DNA from: Ahaetulla prasina
Taxonomy: Eukaryota; Chordata; Lepidosauria; Squamata; Colubridae
Assembly (NCBI RefSeq): GCF_028640845.1
Contig: NC_080540.1
Span: forward strand, 169,513,752 to 169,577,751
Direction of reading: 5' to 3'
Length of the DNA stretch: 64,000 nt
Below, in pieces: positions 1 to 10,400 of the stretch (position 1 is its first letter; the number at the start of each line of letters is the position of its first letter). The notes below the pieces were generated by a model. The model saw only the letters and a list, made by a program, of their open reading frames with translations. It was not told the origin of the DNA and made no database searches. The position numbers were made by a program, and so were the translations under genes.

Positions 1-469
1 CAACCTACAGGGACCACTGCCCAACTATCACCCAGATGCTCGGTTGGAAAGTCATTAACCAAACGCAACTAAAAAGGAACTCATGGGGAAGGTTGGCTTC
101 AGCACCTTTTAAATTCCCCAACTTTGCTGCGCTCAGGTGGGTTGTGATGCTTGGACAAACCCTTTGAGATATGAAGCTCCCCCTGTCAGATGCAAGCCTA
201 GGGGAGCCCCTTGACAGACCCCCATTGGCAACAGATGTCTAACAATCCATTCCCCAGCCTCTGCCCCTCCCCAAGCCACTGCACTGAAAAAGTCACTCCT
301 GAAAATGATGGCTGAATTAGATTGTCCCCCTCTTGGTTTACACTTTCCCATAAACACATACATAAATATGCACAGTGCTTCCCCCTTCTGTCCAAACCTT
401 ATAATGCCTGCTTGATGAATGAAGACTAAAAGCACACAGGACAGCCAATTTCTACTTCTTGTCTCTTAA
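1..469. other. No recognised feature
   Basis: I see no gene, splice-bounded exon or repeat that I can name in this stretch. The short reading frames here have no family resemblance. Confidence 0.5.
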
Positions 470-701
470 TACCCCATTTCCCCGAAAATAAGACCCAACC
501 GTAAAATAAGCCCTAGCATGATTTTTTTCAGGATGCTCATAATATAAACCCTACTCCCAAAATGAGCCCCAGTTAAGATCGTCAGGAGACGGAGGCATTT
601 AGTACTGTATTTTCCTCCCAAATAAGGCCTAACCAGAAAATAAGCCATAATGCGTCTTTTGGAGCAAAAATTAATATAAGACTTTTGGGAGAAACATGGT
701 A
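470..701. mobile_element. TA-flanked MITE of the AATAAGACC type
   Basis: The left end reads TACCCCATTTCCCCGAAAAT and the right end, read in reverse, begins TACCATGTTTCTCCCAAAAG. The termini are therefore inverted repeats that start with TA. The interior repeats short AATAAGCC/AATAAGACC units. A TA at both ends fits a Tc1/mariner-like target duplication, but no transposase is present. A related element lies at 24719-25001. Superfamily assignment is inference. Confidence 0.6.
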
Positions 702-871
702 TTGCCAGAAAATATAAAAGATCTCTAAAGAAAATAAGAAGCTGGCTTATGCTGGTGACTCAGAACTGCCTACTCTGATGAACAGTCATATTCTTGCCTT
801 AAAGACAGAGGGCCTTAAAGACAGAGTGCCGGGATTTAATACATGGTCTCTGTCATGCATTGCTGTGGTTC

Positions 872-1480
872 TGTTGTGACTCGTCCTCCCTCCTCTCCTC
901 AGGGGCCCCTCCCGTCTCCAACTGGGCCTTTTATCAGACTCCGAGTCTGATAATGAAGATGAACAGCCTGTCATGACTCCAGTCCCCGGCCCTGGCCCCA
1001 TGCCCGGAGAAGATTCAAGGAGTGAAAGGAGAAGCCCAATAAACCTCATTCATACAGCGTGTGTTCCTTTGGCTCAGCCAGGTGGTGGAATTACCCAGGC
1101 CTACTCCCTCTGACCCTTCCCTTTCCCAGACGCTGACAGCAGATCCAGCTGAAGACAATTCAGGGTGGGTGGACCCTCGCTTCCGGAGATCTGAAAGGTG
1201 ATGCCAGCAGAAGGAAGGGTGGGGCAGGCCTCAATAAATGCTGAGTCATGGAGCCACACCCCACAGCCTATATAAAGGACCTGCTTTTGGCATTCCAACC
1301 TTGAGTCAAGCAAAGTCTTATCTAGTTTGCTGATATCAGACCCTATCGCTGAAGTCACAACTTGGACTCCTGCCTGCCTTGATAAATCTCGAAGGAACTT
1401 GGCAGGCTGCAGAGGCTTCATTGCCAAGTTTGTTACGGACGTCCTTGACTCGTTCGTCGGAATGGGGGTGGGACACGACA
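872..1480 (+). mobile_element. Solo LTR of an LTR retroelement
   Basis: A 609-bp unit begins TGTTGTGACTCG and ends GGGACACGACA, the TG...CA ends typical of LTRs. It is flanked by a perfect 5-bp duplication ggttc (867-871 and 1481-1485). A TATA box (TATATAAA, 1269-1276) sits about two thirds of the way in and fixes the plus orientation. There is no internal coding region and no second LTR nearby, so it is a solo LTR left by LTR-LTR recombination. It is unrelated in sequence to the Gypsy LTR at 15383. Whether it belongs to a Gypsy element or an endogenous retrovirus cannot be told from the LTR alone. Confidence 0.75.
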
Positions 1481-1485
1481 GGTTC

Positions 1486-2090
1486 CTTTCCAAAAAAAAG
1501 GTGTATGTCAGATTGATTGGGGAAGAGGAGAAAAATGCATTTCATTATCAATAAAACAACGATATTGTCAACACATTGTTGTTAATGAAATCAAACAGCC
1601 CACATGCTGTATTTTTTGTAATGAAAATCAGTCTTCTAGGAACCAGTCTTCCAGGAACCAGAAATCTGTGGGGATATGAGGAAGTAGTAAAGAAGAAATG
1701 TGGTTTGGTATAGCTTCAGAGAACCTGACATATTCATTCCATAGATTAAATGTGATTTATGAATAATGTTGATTTATCTAAGCTTATTCTGTCCACTGGG
1801 ATTGCTACCTAACTTCAGAAAGATCTCTATCTTCCAGCCTCTGCTTTCTGCTGTTCTTGGAATTACCAGAAGTATCTCTTTTCCAATATGCTTTGTATGT
1901 CCAGGATCTCAAAACGCAAGAGGCCAAGAAGAAGGATTTGAATAATATTCCTACTGAAACATATCACACCAGTCATTGTAACCAGCACCTGATACTTAGG
2001 GCTTTATAATCCTGAGAAATAATGCCACTTTTTGAACATTTCTCATGATACACTAAGCCACTCTAATTGATGGAGGTAAATCTGGATGCT
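1486..2090. other. No recognised feature
   Basis: AT-rich DNA with a short direct duplication of AGGAACCAG around 1637-1661. I see no exon or nameable repeat. Confidence 0.45.
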
Positions 2091-2092
2091 GC

Positions 2093-2220
2093 CAACCTAT
2101 AGCACTTAGCAATAGCACTTAGATTTATATATCACTGAGTTGGTCAGTATTGAACTCCTGGCAGCAAGCAGAAAGTTAGCCTGTAATACTGCATTCTAAC
2201 CACTGTGCCATCACAGCTCA
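2093..2220 (-). mobile_element. Degenerate tRNA-derived SINE
   Basis: Read on the minus strand, 2220 downward starts GTGATGGCACAGTGGTTAGA, like an A box, and has GGAGTTCAATACTGACC as a decayed B box. This is the layout of a tRNA-headed SINE. The 3' end is not clear. It is not a functional tRNA because the cloverleaf and the CCA-side stem cannot be closed. Confidence 0.45.
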
Positions 2221-2287
2221 TCCATATCCTGTGAGTTTAGTTGATCATAGCTGGTAGTTTTCCTATTGTATTGTATTGTATTGTATT

Positions 2288-2663
2288 CAGAGGTAAGATT
2301 CAGCCGGTTTGGGATGGTTCAGGCAAATTGGTAGTTAAATTTCTGGCTGGCCCTGCCCCGTCCCTTCCAAGAGTCCCCATACACCCAATTTTGGCTCCCA
2401 GGTAAGCCTAGTAGGCCCAAAATTTTGTGCAGGAGGCAGTGCCCCCCCTCCCCCACAGCCCATTTTTGCTCCCAGGAGGCTTCAGGGAGGCCTTCTAGGC
2501 CCAAAACGGGGCATGGGAAGGATGCAGCATTCCCCCCATGGCCCGTTTTTGCTCCTGGGGGTGCAGGAGGCCAGGTGCTGCCTGTCACACCCCCTGGCCA
2601 CACCCACCCAGCCGGTCATTAGGGCAGAGAACCGGCTGTTAAATTATTTAAATCCCACCACTG
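2288..2663. mobile_element. Non-autonomous hAT element (GGTGAAATCC family relative)
   Basis: The ends are CAGAGGTAAGATTCAGCCGG and CCCACCACTG, matching the hAT terminal pattern CAGnGGTG...CACCnCTG. It is flanked by a perfect 8-bp duplication attgtatt (2280-2287 and 2664-2671), the length hAT transposases make. The interior holds GC-rich diverged repeats around GCCCATTTTTGCTCCCAG and no transposase frame. Confidence 0.8.
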
Positions 2664-3083
2664 ATTGTATTGTAGTGTATTGTATTGATATTGATTAAAG
2701 TCAGAGTGGCTATTTCCAATTAATATAAATTGAGATTTGAAAATCTGCTCAGTTTTAGTTTACATTAACTGGAAATGCTTCTAATCCACATTCAGATTAT
2801 ATGCTTAAATCTGGGAAAGCCACTGATTTTGTGGATAAGGAGCCACACCGGACTGTAAGATGTAAGGATCCTCTTTTCTAATAAGGTGACAGTGCGTTGT
2901 GCAATTATATCTTAATCTGTATCACAGCGTAGGCTTTTGGTAGACATCACAATGAAGTCATACCAATAGCAAAAAATACGTAATTTGCATCAGCTGCATC
3001 ACAACACTAAATGCCATATGGCACATAATTTGCATGATGATATCAGCATGATTTCATTTTCTTCTCTTGTGTTCCTGCTACAC

Positions 3084-3219
3084 CAGGGGTGTCAAACTCA
3101 CATCGTCACAGTGGCATCACGTGATGTATCGTGACATTTTTCCCCCTTCGCTAAACTGGACATGGGCATGGCCAACGCATGACACATCTAGCCTGCAGGC
3201 CGTGAGTTTGACAGCCCTG
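3084..3219. mobile_element. Short hAT MITE (GGGTGTCAAACTCA type)
   Basis: This 136-bp element begins CAGGGGTGTCAAACTCA and ends TGAGTTTGACAGCCCTG, near-perfect 17-bp inverted repeats. It is flanked by a perfect 8-bp duplication tgctacac (3076-3083 and 3220-3227). It is a different subfamily from the neighbouring elements. Confidence 0.88.
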
Positions 3220-3330
3220 TGCTACACTTACAGGGAAGAGCTGTTAATAAAGCAGTTGGTCACTAAGCACTCCCTACTTATAAGCAGCACTCCCTCAAAA
3301 CATTGTGTTTCCATTATGTGAAGACCCACC

Positions 3331-3605
3331 AGTGATGGGATCCTGCCGGTTCGGTGATCACGCACTTCGCGCATGTGCAAATTTTTACAAAAACTTACCT
3401 TCCACGGTACTGCTGGGGAGTAACACACCTGAGGCGCGGCAATCCGCTCTGCCATGTGAATCAGCTGAGAAGATATAAGTCAGTAAAGTGCAGGGACAGG
3501 CAGGCAGGCCCACCTGATTGTCAGAGTGAACCAGTTCGCTCCCAGCTGATTGTCAGAGCTACCGGTTCACCTGAACCGGTCTGAACCAGTAGAATCCCAC
3601 CCCTG
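3331..3605. mobile_element. Non-autonomous hAT element (GGTGAAATCC family relative)
   Basis: The ends are (C)AGTGATGGGATCCTGCCGG and GAATCCCACCCCTG. Eight bases, gacccacc, are repeated on both sides (3323-3330 and 3606-3613), sharing one C with the left end. The interior contains the GAACCGGT/ACCGGTTC words typical of this family and a GCGCATGTGC word at about 3370. Confidence 0.75.
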
Positions 3606-3955
3606 GACCCACCTCTGAACAAAGATAGAGGTATTTGGCAAAAGTCAGACCATGCATGCTCAGAACCTCAGAAAGGTTTGGCCAACAAGTCAGCTAAGCA
3701 CCTTATTAGTATATGGTCTGGGCCCTACAATCAGCTTGCCACATACTAATGCGTATCAGCCAATGTGCTTTCAGCCAGAGATCCATGGCCCTCCCTTTCC
3801 ACTCCACTCAGGAAGCTTACACAGACCACAGCTGTAAACTCTGTGTAGAATCTTTTGGAATACGCAAATTGTCAAGTTGAGCCCAACAAATGCATGCCTA
3901 TAAATCAGTCCGTGGCATCTCCCTTTCTGTTCGTGTGATCACTCTCTAGCTCTCT

Positions 3956-3963
3956 CTCACACA

Positions 3964-3996
<33 letters not shown>
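3956..3996. repeat. (CA)n microsatellite
   Basis: A CA dinucleotide run preceded by CTCTCT. Confidence 0.95.
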
Positions 3997-4289
3997 GACC
4001 CCGATGTTTGGGTGTCACCTGTGACCCCCTGGCAGATGGTGAAGGGAGGCCAACCCTTCCCTCCGAAACAGTTGCAGCTGAGCCATCTGTCAAACTGCTC
4101 GTGGCTCAGCTCTCTGCAGCTCCAGCTTGAAGCTCAGCATCCACTGGGCTACTATTCAAGCTACTGCAACTTTCCTGCATATGTTTGGTCTATCTATCCA
4201 CCCTGGAGGCTGCTTTTGCTGCTGCTGCTCTCTTACACTGGGAGAGGAGCTGGGAGGTACAGTGGGGAATGTTGTAGAGTACCAATAGA

Positions 4290-5087
4290 CTTGTGACTAA
4301 TGCTCCTAACACCATTTTCTTGAGCACAGGTTCTCCTCAGGGCTGTGTCCTAAGTTTGCTATTGTTCACCCATGACTATTGGTCAAGATTTGCCACTAAC
4401 CCTATTGTGAAGAGTGTGAATGATACAACAGTAGTGGGTCTTATTCAGGATGACAATGAGAGTGTTTACCCTAAGGATGTAGAGCCATGTTGGCGAACCT
4501 ATGGAACGCATGCTGGAAGTGGCACACAGAACCATGCTATGAGGAATACACGGCCTTGCTGGCTCCTCTTACGTGTTCCTGTGCACACATGTGTGCTGGT
4601 CATCTGGTCATCGCACACGCGGGAGCGTTGACACCTGGAAGATCGATGTTCTGTTGCGCATGTGCAAGCCGGCACCCGAACATCTGGGTTTACATCACGC
4701 GCATGCACGATGGGCAGCTGTTTGTCGGGCACATATCTGTGCTGGAAACCGGAAATTTGGGTACCGGCTCGCGCATGCGCGACAGACCACTGCTCTTCCT
4801 GGTATCGGCACTCCCACATGCGCGAAGGCCAGCAGGGCCACGCGGTCCAGGCGGGATGGTTTCACGTGCCATTTCTGTCATGCAGGCTGGCACACAGTGA
4901 TGTAAAAGGTTAGCCATCACTAATGTAGAGGGTTTGGTGAACTGGTGTTAATAAAAACTGACTCCTTTTAAATGTAGGAAAAATTAAAGATATCATTGTC
5001 AATTTCAGAAGAGCCAGCCACACACCTCTGTGTATTAATGATTCTCCTGTGGAGGTGGTTAGCAGCATCAAGTTTCTGGGTGTGCAC
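4290..5087 (+). pseudogene. Decayed LINE reverse transcriptase fragment, interrupted by hAT insertions
   Basis: Plus-strand translation of about 4318-4480 gives STGSPQGCVLS, the conserved RT block before the catalytic motif, then a decayed aspartate block (VNDTTVVGLIQDD). Translation resumes at about 4931 beyond the hAT element at 4485-4922. In-frame stops occur and a second hAT element begins at 5088. The SPQGCVLSPLLF pattern is shared by Rex1/CR1-group LINEs; the exact clade is inference. It has no coding potential now. Confidence 0.6.
4485..4922. mobile_element. hAT element (TTGGCGAACC family), copy 1
   Basis: The left end reads CCATGTTGGCGAACC and the right end, reversed, TAGTGATGGCTAACC. 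The flanks are a perfect 8-bp duplication atgtagag (4477-4484 and 4923-4930). The interior is rich in GCGCATGCGC-like words, including the palindrome at 4769-4782. It has split the LINE fragment around it. The second family copy is at 31727-32265. Confidence 0.85.
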
Positions 5088-5320
5088 CAGAGGTGGGTTT
5101 CAGCTGGTTTTGACTGGTTCTGGAGAATTGGTAGCAGAAATTTTGAGTAGTTCGAGAACCGGTAGTAAAAATTCTGACTGGTCCTGGCCCCTTCTATTCT
5201 CCGCCTCCCAAGTCCCAGCTGATCGGGAGGAAATGGGAATTTTGCAGTATCCTTCCCCTGCCACACCCACCAAGCCACACCCACAGAACCGGTAGTAAAA
5301 AAATTTGAAACCCACCACTG
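5088..5320. mobile_element. hAT MITE of the GGTGAAATCC family
   Basis: It begins CAGAGGTGGGTTTCAGC and ends GAAACCCACCACTG. The 8-bp flanks are gtgtgcac and gtgtgcag (7 of 8). The interior carries the family core: TTTTGAGTAGTTC, GAACCGGTAGTAAAAA and the CCACACCCACCAAGCC block. Confidence 0.85.
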
Positions 5321-5328
5321 GTGTGCAG

Positions 5329-7287
5329 CTAACAAGTAAGCTAACTTGGTCACTCAACAGTGAGACACAATACTGTAATGCTTCATTGCCTCATGTCCAC
5401 AGATTTACAGTTTTCCCAAATGTAGTTCATCTTGGCAAATAATTTTCAAGAAATTCTAGTGCAGAGGTTTTTTTTTTAATATATATTATTATTGTATTAT
5501 AAGGGTATGTTAGACTGGATTTGACACTTTTGTCCACTTATCAAGTCCTTCTGAAGAACTTGGGTTAGGCAGATGTTGTTGTTTGATGGTATTAAAGGTG
5601 TCATCACAGGATGCATTATTATTATTATTAAGCAACTTTATTGCAAAATTCAGATAGGTGTGAAATTCCAAAGGTAACCCTGTTTTGGTTGTGTATTGAT
5701 TTTAAAAAAACTGAAATTAAACAAGTTAAAATTAAAAGTTTGTTATGAGTGAATTTCTTCTAAATAATTATTTTCAGCTGCTTGATAATGACTTAAATTC
5801 TCAGAACCCAATGTACTGGCAAACATTTGTTTGACAATTTCTATTTAGGAGTTGTTACTTATTCTATCGGCTCACTTGGAATGACAGGCAGCTTCAGAAA
5901 TAGAGACTCTTTAATCTTTAACTTTTGAACTGAAATAGATCAATTACATATTTATCTATCCTGAGATTAGACTTGGAATGCCATAGAATCAGTCAACAGG
6001 ACACAGTTTTCACCACATCAAATGTGAATTTATTGGACATTTTATCGAGTTTCAATTGAATGCTACAGTTAAACTCCTCCAGATTCAGAAAGAAAATCTG
6101 AAGAAACTGTAGAGCTGCAAGATAATGCATATCTCCCAGGAAAAAAAAATATATAATATCACTACTGGGAATAATGTAAACATCATAATTGCTGTTTTAA
6201 AAATAAAAGTTGCTCAAACAAAGATTTATTAACCAAATTATACAAATGCATTATATTATTAAGATATAATATTTTGCATCTTATTACATATATATTTTTG
6301 CCATCAGCCTTTTACAACTTCACAACAGCCCTGTGAGGTAGGTAGGAGACCATTTTCTCCGTATGATCAATCAAAGGCCTGGGAAATGGTGGGTTTAGTC
6401 AAAGACTAGTCACTTGGCCCATGGCTCAGCAACATTTTTAACACAAACGTTAAGCTTTTAGTGCAATTTCTTAGTTTTCTCAATTTTATTGCTGCTTAGA
6501 GGCTGGCTAGTATAAGGGAAGGAATTCAAAGAATTCCTGGACGATTAAATGGCCAGTTTCTGTGACATGGCAGGTACATGTGAACTGGTTTTGGTTTTTT
6601 TAAACAATATACCAAAAAAGAAATCAGAGAGCAACTCATAGATCAGAAATAGGAGATTAAGTACCATTCTTAAAGATTCTGTTTTGATATGTCATATAGT
6701 TATATTAAATACTGATTTAGATTCTCTTCCTCTTCTTGTCCCCATTTCTAATTAGTTTCCTGAGTAGCTACTCTTGCTAAATAGTGTGAATAAATGAAAT
6801 GTGTGTGTGTGTTGTGTGTATGTGTTTGTGCACACACACACACACACGTTTAATTTATTGCAAAGTTTCTTCATTATTTTGTGCCTAAATAGAAAGCAGG
6901 TTTATTTCAAGAAAAAAGACAATGGCAGGTAATTTTAGAAATGTTCAGAACCTGCCTGCTCTCCGTTGTTCATTTTCTTAAAAAATCAAACATGATTTCA
7001 CTTTCTATTCTGTTTTTACATTAAGCGAAATGTGTGTCATCTCCAGAAAAAAGTTACTTGGCATCTATGCCTTCCAGCTGAATTTATAGTCCGCTAAAGA
7101 CTTGTAAGATTTGTAATCTCTTTTCACTATGACCGATTCCGGCTATCAGAAGTACAACATTAAAAGATCAAACAACACATACAATATACAGCAGGTGTGA
7201 AATGGCATGAAGAGAAATTAACATTGGCTGTTCTGTGGATTGTTTCTGGGTCTTTCAGGAGGGTTTCTTTTTTTTAATCTTGCAACC
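5329..7287. other. AT-rich region downstream of ENDOU
   Basis: This stretch holds the 3' flank of ENDOU. Minus-strand AATAAA words at 6901-6906 and 6854-6859 are candidate poly(A) signals. There is a (TG)n/(CA)n block at about 6800-6847. Nothing else is recognised except the MIR-like core at about 6300-6430. Confidence 0.35.
6300..6430. mobile_element. Ancient MIR/L2-like fragment
   Basis: The words CACAACAGCCCTGTGAGGTAGGTA and later GTCACTTGGCCCATGG follow the order of the conserved part of MIR/L2-type elements. It is heavily diverged, so this is a weak call. Confidence 0.35.
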
Positions 7288-7402
7288 TCATGGGGTAGCC
7301 ACATAAGCTGTGGCAATATACTTTTTGCCGTTGCCATAAGTGGATTTATCCCAAGTATACGTTTGGATATTCAGTTTGTGGCCTCCAATTTTCAGAGGAC
7401 AC
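7288..7402 (-). CDS. ENDOU: ENDOU terminal coding exon
   Basis: The acceptor CTTCAG precedes 7402; the stop TGA is 7290-7288. The exon starts in phase 2 and encodes [20 protein letters not shown], then [13 protein letters not shown], the conserved C-terminal strand region of EndoU proteins. It ends ...VATP. A plus-strand reading frame at 7240-7458 is only its shadow. Confidence 0.93.
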
Positions 7403-10400
7403 CTGAAGAACAGAAAACTGGTATGAAATCATCTTTCTTAAATAAAAGCTCTAGATAATTATTTAGAATAGGCTACAATTGAGTCAAATTACTAGCTGAA
7501 CATTTTCACCTTTTCTCTGTAGCACCATCTTTATGAATGTTGTCTGCTTCAACCCCTTGAAAACCACCTTCATGGAAGGTTCAGAAGATCTCCCATGAGT
7601 AGGATCGTTTATGGGACAACCTTAATAAACTGCTTGAATGAACCCACTGATGTGAGTCATGTCTTGGGGCTGTTAAATTCTGCAAGGTGTTATTATGTGC
7701 TACTCCTAAATCATGAAAACCATTTGCCTGAACATTACTGGAAAAATTCAGAATTTTTACTCTACCTGGAATCAAGACCTCAAGGTGTTTTCATGAGCGT
7801 TACTTTGCTCAGGCTTTAATTTGAAGGCTAAGTTTATTGACATCAATTGCAGAGGTGGGTTTCAGCAGGTTCTGACCAGTTCTGGAGAACCAGTAGCAGA
7901 AATTTTGAGTAGTTCGTAGAACCGGTAGTAAAAATTCTGACTGGCCCCGCTCCCATCTATTATCTGCCTCCCAAGTCCCAGCTGATTGGGAGGAAATGGG
8001 GATTTTGCAGTAACCTTCCACTGCCACACCCACCAAGCCACGCCTTTCAAGCCATGCCACACCCACCAAGCCACACCCACAGAACTGGTAGGAAAAAAAT
8101 TTGAAACCCACCACTGATCTATTGACTAAGATAGCTAAATGAAACCTTTGTCTTCAAAAGGGACAGACCTTTTCAAATTGGATGTTAGGGAGTGCACAGT
8201 CAATGTAAGAACATTGCTATTTCATTCCCTGCTTGTCAGCTCTGCTTCTGAAAACAATTGACTGGATCAAAGCTTTCATTTCACTTGGAAAGAATGATCC
8301 AATTTCATTCAGAACGTGAATACTTTCACGTTTAATACATGGGAAGTAGCACATCAAAAACATGCATTGGCTTCCAGACTATCTTTGATTGGCACTGCAT
8401 CTTCTCATTTTTAACTGCCAGGAAAATAACTCTTGGCCCTAACAATATACTTACACTTTTCCAGGCCGAGCAATGAAACACAGGGAATAGAGTCCAAATT
8501 CAAATTCAGGACTGCTTCCAATAAAAGCACTTCCAACCTGTTTGTAAAATCCATCGAATTCGAATTGCATTCCCAACACATCAGGATATGAGGTCCACTA
8601 AAGAGAAGGGAGAAAAAAACGATGCTGGAAATTTTTCAAGAGCTTTGATCTACACTGTTTGCAACAACAAAATATTTCCAGGAAGAATTTTGCATGGTGA
8701 AGCCATACAAAGCACAAATTCTTAAATTCAGTTCAATGAGATATGACTATTAGTGAAGACTAGTGAGCATAAGAGGGATACCATGTTCTATCGGCAGTGT
8801 GAGGCCAAGAAAATATATTGGTGCTTCTTTTATGAGAAGTGAGGAAAGATTTGTCATATGGCAAGTAGGGTTCAGTGTTTGCTCCACATAACCTCCCACA
8901 TAAAGCTGATCAGTGGGGCCACCAATGTCATTTTGTTTGCCCTTGAGTGAAGTTCAGTACTATTGGAGATGATTGTCCTCATTCAATGGGCATGCAACTT
9001 CTGGCTGCACATGGAACAGTGAGGGAGGAAGGGGACATTCGCCTAGCTAGCCAGGTCAGTCAAATCAACCCTGGTAATCAATGGGGGTGACAAATGTCAC
9101 GGCAGTGATTAAAATACGTCACATGATGGCCTATGCCTAAACCAGCCAAAGAAAATCTCAAGAGACAAAAGTTCCTAAACTCTTCTCAACCTTCTAAGTC
9201 TCAGTCCACCCCTGCTTGGCTCAGAATCCAACATAGTCAGAGTTTCAACATAGTTAATGGATATTAACATGTGACCATGGCCAGCCCTACCATTAGAAAG
9301 TGATAACAACATGAACATGGAACAAACTAGTTATTTAAACATATTTTTTTTTTTATAAAAAAGTTTTATTTTTACAATCTTGTCAAATAATTCATCCAAT
9401 GTACAGTTATATACAATTAGTCGGGCCTGCCCAGTCACCACCCCCCTTTTTAACCTTCTTCCCTCTTCTACCTTCTTTTACTTTCCAAACCTTCCTCTCC
9501 TTCTCTTATCTACCTCCTCTCCTCCCTCCACCCTACACTCTTCTCCTTCTTCTACCCCTCTTCCTTCCTCTTCTCCTCTTTCCTACCTCCTACTCTCTCT
9601 TTTTTCCCTCCCCACCGTTCTAAAATGGCAACTGAAGTTTTTTCTGAAGTATTTGCTGAGATATTAGCAGCTCGTCCAGCAGATGTGGCTTATCAAATTG
9701 ATAAAATATATCGTGTGAATTCTTGGATAGCAAGGCAAACATATTTCAAGTGTATGTGAGTGTGTACTGTATTTTTTGGAGCATAAGACGCACCGGACTA
9801 TAAGATATCACCTACCTTTTTTGGTGAGGAAAACAAGAAAAAGAAATCTGCCTCCCAACAATCTTGCTTGGTTGCAGCAAACAGCAAATAGCCTGCTTTA
9901 CTTTCATTTTCGTTTTCAGCATAGCTTGATTAGCACAAGAAAAAAAATCTGCGCCCAGCAATTTACCTCCTTGCAGCAAGCAACAGAGGCCTGTGCAGCA
10001 ATAGCCAATGGCAATCCCTGCAGCCTGAAACAGCTGAGAGTTGGGAGGCCGATCCAAGGGACAATCAACTTGTGCTAATTAGGCTGTGCTGAAGCTGAAA
10101 TGGGCTGTTTCTTCCTGCTGCTTGCTGCAAGGAGGTAAATTGCTGGGAGGCAGAAATCAAAGGGTGGGGGCCAGTGGGTGAGCAGGGCTACATTTGATGT
10201 ATTAGACGCACCAAATTTTCACCCCCTTTTAGGTGGGAAAAAGGTGCATTTTATACTCTGAAAAATATGGTATAAGGACACACGGTCATATATACAGGAG
10301 CAGATATATTTGTGGGTTTATCTGCCTATCAAAATAACATAGCCAATATTTGGATTTGGTGAGATGGGATGGAATTTATGATTTTATCTCAGCCTCAGAA

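Noticed and set aside
7240..7458. 72-residue plus-strand frame
   Set aside because: It is the antisense shadow of the ENDOU terminal exon; the minus-strand reading matches the family.
9380..9667. Ser/Pro/Leu-rich frame
   Set aside because: Low-complexity pyrimidine tract, probably an L1 3' end.
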